Shown piece by piece: positions 7,763 to 16,458 of a DNA stretch of 64,000 nucleotides (position 1 is its first letter; each line of letters begins with the position of its first letter). This DNA comes from Arthrobacter sp. PvP023. GTDB taxonomy: Bacteria > Actinomycetota > Actinomycetes > Actinomycetales > Micrococcaceae. The notes under the pieces are model-generated. The model saw only the letters and a program-made list of their open reading frames with translations. It was not told where the DNA came from and did not search any database. The stretch lies in the NCBI RefSeq assembly GCF_017832975.1, contig NZ_JAFIBI010000001.1:2852001-2916000 (forward strand), given 5' to 3'. The position numbers were made by a program, and so were the translations under genes.

Positions 7763-10648
7763 TCAGTCCTTGGCCCTGAACACGGCCGCGAGCTCGCTGC
7801 GGGAGCGGATTCCCATTTTCCGGTAAAGCCGGGTCAGGTGGTACTGCACGGTCTTCTCGGCCAGGAACAGAGCCCGTGCTGCTTCCTTGTTGGTAGCGCC
7901 GGCCGCTACCAGCTCGGCCACCGCCCGCTCCTGCGCTGTGAGCTGGAGGTGGTGGTCGCTGACCGCAGCGAGCACGGGGTCGGCCGGGTCCGGCATGTTG
8001 CCGACGTCGAGGCCTGTCGCCTTGAGTTCCCGGTCGCACCGCTCCACATATGTGACCGCCCCCAGGGTGTCGTATAAGTCGCGTGCCGCGCGCAGAACGG
8101 TCGAGGCCAGGCGCCGTTTGCCCGCACGGCGCATGCTCTGGCCGAAAGCAAAACTAATCCGTGCCCGCAGATACGGCCGGTTGAGCCCCCTAAGGTGGCC
8201 CAGGGACGCCTCAAAATGTTCCCGTGCAGTGTCCGGGTCTCCCTGTGCGGCCACGAGTCGGCCTCTCGCCCACGCCATGCGCGCCATATCCGACGGGATC
8301 TCCCGCTCGCGTGGCACACGCTCGAACGCCGTCAGGAAGGAGTCTGCGGCGTCAAGCTGGTCGGTCATGACAAGGGCATTGACGTAGGTGTCCTGCCAGG
8401 GCCAGAAGGACACCCGGTGCTCGGTCCATGGGTCCAACTCGGTCAGCGGCTGAAGGACAGCCAAGGCGCCCTCATAGTCCGCCCTGGCCTCGTGGAAGCG
8501 GGCACGGGCGAGGCTCGCCGGCACCTGCATGGCCCGGTATGTTCCAGGCTGGACTGCGGCCTGGGAAACGTAGTACCGGGCCCGCTCCCAGTCCCCCCGC
8601 ATGGACCAGAGCTCCGCCGCAGTCCAGAAGAGCAGGGGGCGGATCAGGGGCATTCTCGAGGTCTCGAGGCGCACTGACGCGCGCGCCACGGTGGCGGCCG
8701 CTGCATCCCAGTTGCCGAGCACCAGGTGGGTGCGCGCCAGCCAGGCCTCAGCCCAGAGGGAGATCCGCATCGAGCCGCCGCGGTATTCAGTGGGGGCCGC
8801 GGACTCGAAGTTCACCAGCGCCGTCTCGGCGTTGTCAAGGCGCAGCGCCAGCCAGCCCGCGCCCATCTGGACGCGCTGCTTCTGGGCGTTCTCGGCAGCA
8901 TGTTCGAAGGCCCGGTGGTAGGCGGCTTCCGCCTCCGAAATCCGGCCTTGCGCGTACAGGCCCAGGCCATAAATGGCCTCCGACTCAACGTGGGCGGGGG
9001 TTCCAGGCTGCGTTAGGTCCATGGCCCGTTCAGCCCAGGTGGTTATCATCGGGCCGTCCCAGGACGCTACCCCGTGCAGGACGAAGCGTTGCGCCACCTG
9101 CGCAGCGGCAGACGGATCACGCTGCGGGTTGGAGGTGCGCCAGGCCATCTCCAACTGCGTCTGCGCGCTGTCGTTCTGTCCCGACGCCGTGGAAAGGTAG
9201 CCAAGGACGGAGGATCGAAGCGGCGACGGCGGCAGGGCGTCCACCGCCGCCATCCACATCTGGGCCTCGGCAATGTTGCCGGAACCCACCAGGGCATCCA
9301 CAGCCCTGAGGAGCCTGTCGTTCCGGGAACGGATGTCGAGAGAAAGCCGGGACGCGGAGAACAGTGCTGTTGAGGCGTCCTGCCACGCGCCTACCCGGGC
9401 CTGGCGCCGGGCGAATTCCTCCAGCTCCTCCGCCAAGGACTCGTCCGCGCCGGGGGTAGCGGAGACGCGGTGGCCCAGCCGCTGACCCTCGGCCTGCACC
9501 GCCGCAGCGGCCAGCCGGTGAAGCGCAATGCGCCGGCTGGGAACGATCTGTTCGTAGATGGCCTCCGCAGTGCCTGGTTCAAAGAACACGACGGCGGAAC
9601 GGGCCTGGTCAACGGTCAGCCCCAGCAGACCGGCACGGTGTCCCTCATCGAGTGCCTCCATGACGGACCCCACCCCGCTGACCTCGGAAACCTCTGCCAC
9701 GCTTGCGGCGCTCCCGAGCACTGACGCGGCCTCCGCGACAGCAACCAGCCCCGGGGAGGCTGCGGCCAGGACACTCCGCACCCGGGCGCGCACGCGAGAC
9801 GTCGGAGGGAGGGAGGGAAACCACGTCTGCCAGGTTTCCGCCGGCAGTTCGTGGAGCAGCTCCACGATCGGTTGTGCGTGCCCGCCCGTGTGCCGCACCA
9901 GCCCGTGGGCCGCCGTCGCACTCAGATCGACGCCGAACATCCGTCTGGCGAGGTCCTGCACCTGTTGCGGGGTGAGGGGCTCCAGCGGGATCGTGGCCAC
10001 CTGGTGGCCCGTCAGGAAGTCCAACGTACCGGCGGGGACGCGTAAGGCATCGTCCGGGTTGAGGGTCAGCACAAACATAATCCGTTTGCCGTGCAGTCGG
10101 CGCATCACGAAGGTGAGGATGCGCAAGCTCTCCACGTCGAGTCTATGGACGTCATCCACGGCGACAACCACGCTGCCATGTGACTGCAGTCCTTCCAAGT
10201 GGGTACTGAGCGTGGAAGCGTAATTAACCACCTGGTCGGGGGTAAGCGCCGCAACGGGCCCCGCGGGCAGCGCCGGGCCGCCGTCGTAATTCTTTGCCGA
10301 ACGCAGCGGCGAGGTGAGCATGAGTTGGGAGTAGCCAGCGAGGGGAAACTGCGCCTCCCACTCATCGCCCATGGCGGACATCACGCGGACACCACGGGCC
10401 GCCGTGCGGCAGTGCTCAAGGAAGAACTCCAGAACCGCGGTCTTTCCGGCCCCGGTGGGGCCGGTGATCACCACTGCACCCACTTTGCCTTTTCGGACGG
10501 TCCGGAAAATCTCCAGCAGTTCCGCAAAGACCCCCGACCGGCCAACAAGCGGTAGGTCCTCCGCCATTTCACCGTGTGTGGAGGCCCCTGTCATGGCCGC
10601 AACTCTACCGGAGACGCCAGGCCGGACTCGGCTGCGGCCATCCATCAT
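7763..10648 (-). CDS. benR: LuxR-type LAL (MalT-like ATPase) regulator, probable BenR
   Basis: 961 residues. An N-terminal AAA/AcrR-style ATPase has a Walker A at GPTGAGKT (about residue 64) and Walker B hydrophobics ending in VVVAVDDVH. A long helical TPR-like middle follows, and then a C-terminal LuxR HTH (LTAQERAVAELVAAGATNKE..., last about 65 residues). It sits only about 8 nt after benD on the same strand, so it is the last gene of benABCD-benR. A LuxR-type BenR activates the ben genes of Corynebacterium glutamicum, and the same role is inferred here. The start is uncertain: ATG at 10648 or 10645, or an internal ATG at 10594. No site has a strong ribosome-binding sequence, which suggests coupling to benD. 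Confidence 0.82.
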   Translation of the reverse strand: MMDGRSRVRPGVSGRVAAMTGASTHGEMAEDLPLVGRSGVFAELLEIFRTVRKGKVGAVVITGPTGAGKTAVLEFFLEHCRTAARGVRVMSAMGDEWEAQFPLAGYSQLMLTSPLRSAKNYDGGPALPAGPVAALTPDQVVNYASTLSTHLEGLQSHGSVVVAVDDVHRLDVESLRILTFVMRRLHGKRIMFVLTLNPDDALRVPAGTLDFLTGHQVATIPLEPLTPQQVQDLARRMFGVDLSATAAHGLVRHTGGHAQPIVELLHELPAETWQTWFPSLPPTSRVRARVRSVLAAASPGLVAVAEAASVLGSAASVAEVSEVSGVGSVMEALDEGHRAGLLGLTVDQARSAVVFFEPGTAEAIYEQIVPSRRIALHRLAAAAVQAEGQRLGHRVSATPGADESLAEELEEFARRQARVGAWQDASTALFSASRLSLDIRSRNDRLLRAVDALVGSGNIAEAQMWMAAVDALPPSPLRSSVLGYLSTASGQNDSAQTQLEMAWRTSNPQRDPSAAAQVAQRFVLHGVASWDGPMITTWAERAMDLTQPGTPAHVESEAIYGLGLYAQGRISEAEAAYHRAFEHAAENAQKQRVQMGAGWLALRLDNAETALVNFESAAPTEYRGGSMRISLWAEAWLARTHLVLGNWDAAAATVARASVRLETSRMPLIRPLLFWTAAELWSMRGDWERARYYVSQAAVQPGTYRAMQVPASLARARFHEARADYEGALAVLQPLTELDPWTEHRVSFWPWQDTYVNALVMTDQLDAADSFLTAFERVPREREIPSDMARMAWARGRLVAAQGDPDTAREHFEASLGHLRGLNRPYLRARISFAFGQSMRRAGKRRLASTVLRAARDLYDTLGAVTYVERCDRELKATGLDVGNMPDPADPVLAAVSDHHLQLTAQERAVAELVAAGATNKEAARALFLAEKTVQYHLTRLYRKMGIRSRSELAAVFRAKD

Positions 10649-10655
10649 GGCGTAC

Positions 10656-11483
10656 TCAGCCCAGGTCCCCGCCAGCGACCGGAAGGATGCTGCCGGTGAC
10701 GTAGGACGCTTCGTCTGATCCGAGGAACACGATGGGTGCGGCCTGTTCGTCCAATGTCCCGTAGCGCTTCAGAAAGGACGAGTCCACGGTCTGGTCAACG
10801 ATCATCTGGTACCAGGCCTTTTCCGTGGCGGATTCCGCTTCGGGACCGCGCTTGACCTGGCGGGGCGGAGCCTCGGTGCCGCCGGGGGCTGCCGCTACCA
10901 CGCGGATGCCGCGTCCGCCCACTTCCATCGCCAGCGACTGGGTCAGGGCGTTGACCCCGCCCTTCGCTGCCGCGTACGGCACGCGATGCATGCCGCGGGT
11001 GGCCACCGAGGAAACGTTGACGATGGTGCCTGAACCTTGCTCCAGCATGGCCGGCAGCACCGCGCGGCAGGTCCAGAGGGTGGGGAAGAGCGAGCGGCGG
11101 ATCTCTTTCTCGATCCTCTCCTCGTCGTACTCTTCATACGGGCGGGCCCAGATGGTCCCGCCGACGTTGTTGACCAGGACGTCCACCCGGCCGTGGGCGG
11201 CGAGCGCCGCCGCAACGGCCTGCTGCGCTCCCGCGAAGGTCTCAAGGTCTGCGGTCACCGCGGTGGCCGAACCTCCTGAAGCGGAACCCTGCCCGGCCGC
11301 CTCGATCTCCTGCGCCACCTCGTGGACCAATTCGGCCCGGTCTACCAGGACGACGGCGCCTCCCTCGGCACTGATGCGCTCGGCCACCTTCCGGCCAATT
11401 CCCTGGGCAGAACCCGTCACCATGGCCACCTTGCCTGCGTACCGGCCGGGGGTAACGAACTGTCCGGCGTATGGCCGGGTCAT
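10656..11483 (-). CDS. benD: Dihydroxycyclohexadiene carboxylate dehydrogenase (short-chain dehydrogenase)
   Basis: 275 residues. It oxidises and decarboxylates the benzoate cis-diol to catechol with NAD+. It shows the SDR nucleotide motif TGSAQGIG (about 23-30), NNVGG, the catalytic Ser in NVSSVAT, and Tyr/Lys in YAAAKGG. Its start codon overlaps the benC stop (TGATG at 11483), so translation is coupled. It lies between benC and benR in the leftward ben operon. Confidence 0.9.
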   Translation of the reverse strand: MTRPYAGQFVTPGRYAGKVAMVTGSAQGIGRKVAERISAEGGAVVLVDRAELVHEVAQEIEAAGQGSASGGSATAVTADLETFAGAQQAVAAALAAHGRVDVLVNNVGGTIWARPYEEYDEERIEKEIRRSLFPTLWTCRAVLPAMLEQGSGTIVNVSSVATRGMHRVPYAAAKGGVNALTQSLAMEVGGRGIRVVAAAPGGTEAPPRQVKRGPEAESATEKAWYQMIVDQTVDSSFLKRYGTLDEQAAPIVFLGSDEASYVTGSILPVAGGDLG

Positions 11484-13054
11484 CAGCGGGCCGCCTTGGC
11501 TTCGATGGCTCCCGCCATGGTTTCTTTGGCGTCGTGTGCGTGGGCCATGATGACCTCCCGCACCCGCGCCTTGTCCTGGCGCTCAAAGGCGTCGACCACA
11601 TCAAGGTGGTCCTGGGTGACCCGCTTGAAGATGGGGGTTCCCGCCTCGAAGGCCGCGGCCATCTGGGCGTGGACGTCGAGCCGGCGGTAGGACTCCAGCA
11701 GCATGGGGTTGTTGCAGGCCACGAAGAGGTATTCGTGGAACTCCTCGTTGGTCCGAGCGAACTCATCCGGTTCCTGGATAGTGCCTTCTGTTACGGAGCG
11801 GGTGGTGGCCTCGGCGAGCCGGCGGAACTGGTGCAGCTGCTCTTCGCTGAGACGGCCCAGCATCAGCTCGCTCACCGCGAGCTCCAGGCCCATGCGAGCG
11901 TCCAGCTGGGCGAAGCTGTCCTCCTTGCGGAAGTCCAGCCGGCCGGTTTCCAAGGAAGAGACCGCCTCGCTGCGGCTCATCGTGTCGCCTTCGGCTGCAA
12001 TCCGTTCTGCGGGTGCCGGTGCCCCTGTTTCGGCGTCACCCCCGGTGGTTTCCTTCGGGGCAAACCGCTCAAAGTAGAAGTTGGCGGGTTTGATGCCCTC
12101 GGAATCCAGCCACTTCGACACAGCGTTTACCATGGGAGGCGGACCGCACAGGTAGATGTCGACATCGCCGTCGTTCAAGTGCTTTGGTTCGATGATCTGG
12201 GTGACGTAGCCCGTGTGGGGAGCAGATGTGCCCGGTTCGGAGGCAATGTAGTCCCACGTGAAAGCGGGCAGCTTCGCCTCATACTCGCGCAACCAGTCCA
12301 GGCCAACGATGTCCGCCTCCCTGGTCAGGCCATAAATCAGATGGACCGGTACCGACGGCGGGTTCTCAGACAGCTTCTCAAGGATGGACAGGAGCGGGGC
12401 CAGGCCGGTGCCGCCCGCCAGGAGCAGCAGGGGCCGCTTGGGCTCGCGCAGGAAGAACGACCCGTAGGGGCCCGTGAATTCGATGGCGTCTCCCACTGCC
12501 GCGCGATCGCGCAGATATTCAGACATCGCACCCTGCGGCGTCACCCGCACCATGAACGATGCGTCCTGAACTTCGGGGCCGCTGCTGAACGAATAGGAGC
12601 GCTCCGCGTCCGTTCCGGGGACTTTGATGTTGACGTACTGGCCCGGGAGGAAGGCCAGGGCGTCCCGGTTTTCCGTCTCCAGGGTGAAGGAAACCGTCGT
12701 TTCGGAATGCTTGTTGAGCTCCTTCACGGTGGAGGTGAAGGTGGTGGCCGAAGTCTTCGCTGATTCCGACGTGGCAGGGATCTGAATGCTCAGGTCCGAC
12801 TCCGGAACAGCCTGGCAGGTGAGCAGGTACCCCTTCTCGAGCTCCGCCTCCGTCATCGCATCGTCAATGTAGTCGCCCGGGTCGAAGGAGCCGGAATCGC
12901 AAAAGGCCTTGCAGGTGCCGCACGCACCGTCCCGGCAGTCCGATGGAATGTTGATGCGTGCCTTGTACGCAGCGTCCATCACGGTCTCGTAGTCGCCGAC
13001 CTTGATGACCTTGGTGACGCCGTCCTCGAAGCTGAGGGCTACTTTGTGGCCCAT
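11483..13054 (-). CDS. benC: Benzoate 1,2-dioxygenase reductase with an extra C-terminal FCD-like domain
   Basis: 523 residues from the ATG at 13054, chosen because AGGAGGAAACC lies just in front. A start further upstream at 13165 would add 37 atypical residues. Residues 1-95 are a plant-type 2Fe-2S ferredoxin (CRDGACGTCKAFC and a later TCQ cysteine). Residues about 105-200 are the FAD domain (RSYSFSS) and about 205-330 the NAD domain (GGTGLAPLLS, YLCGPPPMV, ending FYFERFAP). This complete BenC is followed by a linker and about 165 residues resembling the FCD ligand domain of GntR regulators: NEEFHEYL, QDHLDVVDAF, MAHAHDAKE. Proteobacterial BenC ends near residue 335-340. The protein passes electrons from NADH to BenAB. 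Confidence 0.88.
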   Translation of the reverse strand: MGHKVALSFEDGVTKVIKVGDYETVMDAAYKARINIPSDCRDGACGTCKAFCDSGSFDPGDYIDDAMTEAELEKGYLLTCQAVPESDLSIQIPATSESAKTSATTFTSTVKELNKHSETTVSFTLETENRDALAFLPGQYVNIKVPGTDAERSYSFSSGPEVQDASFMVRVTPQGAMSEYLRDRAAVGDAIEFTGPYGSFFLREPKRPLLLLAGGTGLAPLLSILEKLSENPPSVPVHLIYGLTREADIVGLDWLREYEAKLPAFTWDYIASEPGTSAPHTGYVTQIIEPKHLNDGDVDIYLCGPPPMVNAVSKWLDSEGIKPANFYFERFAPKETTGGDAETGAPAPAERIAAEGDTMSRSEAVSSLETGRLDFRKEDSFAQLDARMGLELAVSELMLGRLSEEQLHQFRRLAEATTRSVTEGTIQEPDEFARTNEEFHEYLFVACNNPMLLESYRRLDVHAQMAAAFEAGTPIFKRVTQDHLDVVDAFERQDKARVREVIMAHAHDAKETMAGAIEAKAAR

Positions 13055-13178
13055 GGTTTCCTCCTGGCTGGGAATCGCGTCGATGCGACCCTGGTAGTTC
13101 GGATGTGCCCGACGGGCACGGATTTTGAAACGGACGAGGTCAGTGCCGGGCAGGATGCCGGGCACCGGCCGGGAGCCG

Positions 13179-13715
13179 TCAGATCATGTAGACGTCCACG
13201 ACGTGGTGGATGTAGTCGTTCTTGAGGACAACCTTCTTCTTCAAGATGACCGGCTCGCCGCCGGCGAGGTCGATCGTGTAGAAACTGGTCCCGAAGTACG
13301 TGTCCGTGGTGTTGTACCGGAAGTAGAGGGTGAACCAGTTGAAGCGCACCTTCACCTGGCCGCCGTCGTGCTCCATGATTTCGACGTCGGTGATGTTGTG
13401 CCCGGTGCGGGGCTCGGGCAGGGACGTGGCCGAGGACCGGTCCGTTTTGATCCGGAAGACCCGGTCCTCAATGCCGCCGCGGTTGTCGTAGTAGATGAGC
13501 GAGATCTCGTTCTGCGGGTCCTCTGTCAGCCGGTCATCGACGTCCCATGCGGGCATCCAGAACTCCGAGTCCGGGTGGTAGCACTGAAGCCACTCATCGA
13601 ACCGGCGGTCATCCAGCAGGCGGGCCTCCTTGTACAGGAAGGCGCGGACGGTCTCGAGGGTGGCGATCTCCCCGGCGTTCTTGAGCGCCGCAGCGGGTGT
13701 TGTCAGGTTGGTCAT
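13179..13715 (-). CDS. benB: Benzoate 1,2-dioxygenase small (beta) subunit
   Basis: 178 residues from ATG 13715. An in-frame start 20 residues earlier would run back into benA. The NTF2-like beta-subunit fold is recognisable from RAFLYKEARLLDDRRFDEWL, the WMPAWD segment and VKVRFNWFTLYFR. It is the structural partner of BenA in the alpha3-beta3 dioxygenase and contains no metal. It starts 37 nt after benA and is followed by benC after a 124-nt gap, the largest gap inside the operon. Confidence 0.92.
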   Translation of the reverse strand: MTNLTTPAAALKNAGEIATLETVRAFLYKEARLLDDRRFDEWLQCYHPDSEFWMPAWDVDDRLTEDPQNEISLIYYDNRGGIEDRVFRIKTDRSSATSLPEPRTGHNITDVEIMEHDGGQVKVRFNWFTLYFRYNTTDTYFGTSFYTIDLAGGEPVILKKKVVLKNDYIHHVVDVYMI

Positions 13716-13752
13716 GGGTTGTGCACTCTCTCTGGTTCCATGTGGACGGGGG

Positions 13753-15135
13753 TCAGGCTGTGACTGGAAGAGCATCCAGGGTGGAGGTCTCCTCCTCCGC
13801 CAGCGCCCGGTCCATGACTTCCTTCCAGTACCCGTGCTGAATGGGGTAGAGCCCCTCGTCCTCCGTGCGCACCCCGGAGGCGATGACCCTGGTCATGCCC
13901 AGCGCCTGGGCCTGCTCGTCGGGGCCTGCGATCTCATGGGTGGACCCGCGGGTCATGTCGTTCCAAGGCGCCGAGGTGGCCCAGTAGGTCTTGTTGCAGG
14001 ACCGGAACTCCTCGAGGTCGTCGGGCGTGGCCATGCCGGTGGCGTTGAAGAAGTCCTCGTACTGGCGGATCCGTTTGGACCGGTTCTCCTGTGATTCGCC
14101 CTTGGGCGCGATGCAGTAAATGGTCACCTCGGTCTGGTCCGCCGAGATGGGCCGGAAGTGCCGGATCTGCGAGGAGAACTGGTCCATGATGTAGACATTC
14201 GGGTACAGGCAGAGGTTCCGCGAGATGTTGATCATGAAGTTGGCCATCTCTTCGCCGTACTTCGCGACGAGCTCCTCGCGGCGGTCCCACAGCGGGCGGT
14301 CCTCCGGGTTGGTCCATTCCTGCCACAGCAGCAGGTGTCCGTGGTCGTACGAATAGAAACCGCCCTTGACCTTGCCCCACTTGCCGGCGTCCATGGCCTT
14401 GGTCTTGTTGGCGGAGTCGCCGGCGGTGCGGCGGGCCGTGGTGGCCGCATAGTTCCAGTGCACGGCGGTGACGTGGTAGCCGTCTGCCCCGTTCTCGGCC
14501 TGCACCTTCCAGTTGCCGTCGTAGGTGTAGGTGGACGATCCGCGCAGCACCTCGAGTCCCTCCGGGGACTGGTCCACGATCGAGTCGATTACCTTGGCTG
14601 CATCACCCAGGTGTTCTTCGAGCGGGAGCACGTCCGCCTTCAGGGAACCAAAGAGGAAGCCGCGATAGGACTCGAAGCGGGCCACTTTGGTGAGGTCGTG
14701 GGAGCCCGCTTTATTGAAGGTCTCCGGGTAGCCCGCGTTTCGCGAATCCTTCACCTTCAGCAGCTCGCCGGAGTTCTTGAACGTCCAGCCGTGGAACGGG
14801 CAGGTGAAAGTGGTGCGGTTGTCCGTCTTGCGGCGGCACAGCATGGCACCCCGGTGCGAGCAGGCGTTGACGAGGCAGTTGAGTTTCTCGTCCTTATCGC
14901 GGGTGATCATCACGGGGGTGCGGCCGATGTTGGTGGTGAAGTAGTCCCCCACGTTGGGGATCTGGGATTCGTGGGCGAGATAGACCCAGTTGCCTTCGAA
15001 GATGTGCTTCATCTCCAGTTCGAAGATCTCTTCATCGGTGAAAATTTCGCGCTTGGCACGGATGACGCCGTTCTCACGGTCGTCGATCACGGCGTCGGCA
15101 AGGACGTCGCGGACGTGGGCCAGGTTCTCGGTCAT
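13753..15135 (-). CDS. benA: Benzoate 1,2-dioxygenase large (alpha) subunit
   Basis: 460 residues from ATG 15135, preceded by AAGGAGCACGCC. An ATG at 15150 precedes the ribosome-binding site and is less likely. It adds O2 to benzoate to form the 1,2-cis-diol-1-carboxylate. The Rieske centre is visible as C-S-H-R-G ... C-P-F-H-G-W (about residues 88-112). The mononuclear iron site is visible as DGYHVTAVH (about 215-223), with a distant Asp expected near residue 370. It is the first gene of the leftward benABCD-benR operon, divergent from catA. Confidence 0.94.
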   Translation of the reverse strand: MTENLAHVRDVLADAVIDDRENGVIRAKREIFTDEEIFELEMKHIFEGNWVYLAHESQIPNVGDYFTTNIGRTPVMITRDKDEKLNCLVNACSHRGAMLCRRKTDNRTTFTCPFHGWTFKNSGELLKVKDSRNAGYPETFNKAGSHDLTKVARFESYRGFLFGSLKADVLPLEEHLGDAAKVIDSIVDQSPEGLEVLRGSSTYTYDGNWKVQAENGADGYHVTAVHWNYAATTARRTAGDSANKTKAMDAGKWGKVKGGFYSYDHGHLLLWQEWTNPEDRPLWDRREELVAKYGEEMANFMINISRNLCLYPNVYIMDQFSSQIRHFRPISADQTEVTIYCIAPKGESQENRSKRIRQYEDFFNATGMATPDDLEEFRSCNKTYWATSAPWNDMTRGSTHEIAGPDEQAQALGMTRVIASGVRTEDEGLYPIQHGYWKEVMDRALAEEETSTLDALPVTA

Positions 15136-15212
15136 GGCGTGCTCCTTCATTGGAGAGTGCTGGACGGATGGTCAGGAATTGTTGCCGGCGGCGGTGTTCC
15201 CGCGGGACGTTG

Positions 15213-15255
15213 TCAGGCAAGTCTTACCCATCGTGATGGCTCTCACATCAGGCAA
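15213..15255. repeat. Direct repeat TCAGGCAA in the benA-catA control region
   Basis: TCAGGCAA occurs at 15213-15220 and again at 15248-15255 in the same orientation, 35 bp apart. Each copy is followed by a related T/ACC-containing tail. The pair lies in the 320-bp divergent region, 78-120 bp upstream of benA. A direct repeat with near-helical spacing is what a dimeric activator such as BenR would need. The role is inferred only from position. Confidence 0.35.
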
Positions 15256-15294
15256 ATACCTAGGTTCGACCAAGGGTTCCTTTATGTCCGCTTC

Positions 15295-15323
15295 TTGACA
15301 GAAAACAGGCCTAATCGATATTT
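15295..15323 (+). promoter_or_regulatory. Candidate catA promoter (TTGACA, 17 nt, ATATTT)
   Basis: A perfect -35 hexamer TTGACA at 15295-15300 is followed after 17 nt by ATATTT at 15318-15323. This points at catA, leaving an untranslated leader of about 125 nt. The local AT content is well above its surroundings. The downstream leader has no obvious stem-loop. Confidence 0.4.
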
Positions 15324-15454
15324 GTTGCGTCCTTATTTGACGCCTACGATGAGACGGACATCACGGGAACTGCGCCGCGACAGGTTCAGATCCTGCCCCC
15401 AAACCGGTGGCACCGGGTTCGGGAGCAGTTCCCGTCCCCTATTCAAAGAGGAGT

Positions 15455-16351
15455 ATGGACATCACCATGACCGAGACCCAAGCAGACACCCGCCACGAGG
15501 ACGAGGGCACTGCAGTCGAAGCCGGCTCCAAGGCCACGGAACGCTTCGCCGCATCAGGCAAGCTCTCCCACCTGGATGTGCCGAAGGAACGAGTGAGTCT
15601 GCTGGCGGGGGCACTCATCAAAGCCGCCAATGACATCGTCGTCGAGCACCAGGTCACCTACGAGGAATACAACGCACTCAAAGCCTGGCTTATCAAGGTG
15701 GGCACCGACGGGGAATGGCCGCTCTTCCTTGACGTGTGGCTGGAGCACACTGTGGAGGACGTCAACTCTCAGGATCGCCCCGGAACCGTGGGCACCATTG
15801 AAGGGCCTTACTACGTGCCGGGGTCCCCCGCGCTCCCGACCCCTGCCACTGTAGAGATGCGTGAGGACGAGGAGGGCACACCGCTGCACTTCAGCGGCCG
15901 CTTCACCGATACGGACGGTAACCCCATCCAGAACGCACAGGTGGAGATTTGGCACGCCGACAGCGCCGGGTTCTACTCCCAGTACGCGCCGGGTCTCCCC
16001 GAGTGGCTCTTCCGTGCAACGGTCAAAGCAGATGATGAGGGCCGCTTCGAAATCAACACGATGCGCCCGGCTCCCTACCAGATCCCCACGGACGGGGCAT
16101 GCGGGCAGCTGATTAGCGCGGCAGGATGGCACGCCTGGCGCCCGGCGCACATCCACATCAAGGTTTCCGCGCCGGGATTCCAGCCCGTGACTCAGCAGCT
16201 GTACTTCCCGGGCGACCCGCACAACGCGGACGACATCGCCTCGGCAGTCAAGGCTGAGCTGATGCTGGAACCCAAGAGGCGCACGGATGGCGGGGCCGGC
16301 GAAGAAGTGGTGTATGACTACGTGCTCGCCAAGGAAGGCCAGCACAAGTAA
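15455..16351 (+). CDS. catA: Catechol 1,2-dioxygenase (intradiol, non-haem iron)
   Basis: Catechol is opened to cis,cis-muconate, linking BenABCD with CatB. The Fe(III) ligands are visible: Tyr in EGPYYVPG, Tyr in GFYSQYAPG, and two His in WRPAHIHIKVSAPG. The N-terminal helical dimerisation and lipid-binding domain is present (about residues 30-110). Two starts are possible. ATG 15455 gives 298 residues but is very close to AAAGAGGAG. ATG 15467 gives 294 residues and a longer spacing of about 13 nt. A strong hairpin terminator follows within 50 nt of the stop. Confidence 0.93.
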   Translation: MDITMTETQADTRHEDEGTAVEAGSKATERFAASGKLSHLDVPKERVSLLAGALIKAANDIVVEHQVTYEEYNALKAWLIKVGTDGEWPLFLDVWLEHTVEDVNSQDRPGTVGTIEGPYYVPGSPALPTPATVEMREDEEGTPLHFSGRFTDTDGNPIQNAQVEIWHADSAGFYSQYAPGLPEWLFRATVKADDEGRFEINTMRPAPYQIPTDGACGQLISAAGWHAWRPAHIHIKVSAPGFQPVTQQLYFPGDPHNADDIASAVKAELMLEPKRRTDGGAGEEVVYDYVLAKEGQHK

Positions 16352-16398
16352 GAGCCACCGCTGACAGATCGGTGCCGGCGCCTCGGCCCGGCACCGAG

Positions 16399-16437
16399 GG
16401 CGCTCTGGAGTGCAAGCTCCGGGGCGCCTTCCTTTTG
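16399..16437 (+). terminator. Rho-independent terminator after catA
   Basis: A 12-bp stem (16399-16410 with 16417-16428, with some G-T wobble pairs) closes a 6-nt loop and is followed by TTCCTTTTG. It lies 48 nt after the catA stop and 22 nt before benE, so it probably attenuates read-through into benE. Confidence 0.7.
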
Positions 16438-16458
16438 CCGCCGTTGCAAGGAGCCCTG

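Noticed and set aside
11471..12763. 430-codon plus-strand frame opposite benC.
   Set aside because: High-GC antisense shadow. benC has family motifs along its full length on the other strand.
14158..15633. 491-codon plus-strand frame opposite benA.
   Set aside because: Antisense shadow of benA that runs through the control region into catA. It has no protein motifs.
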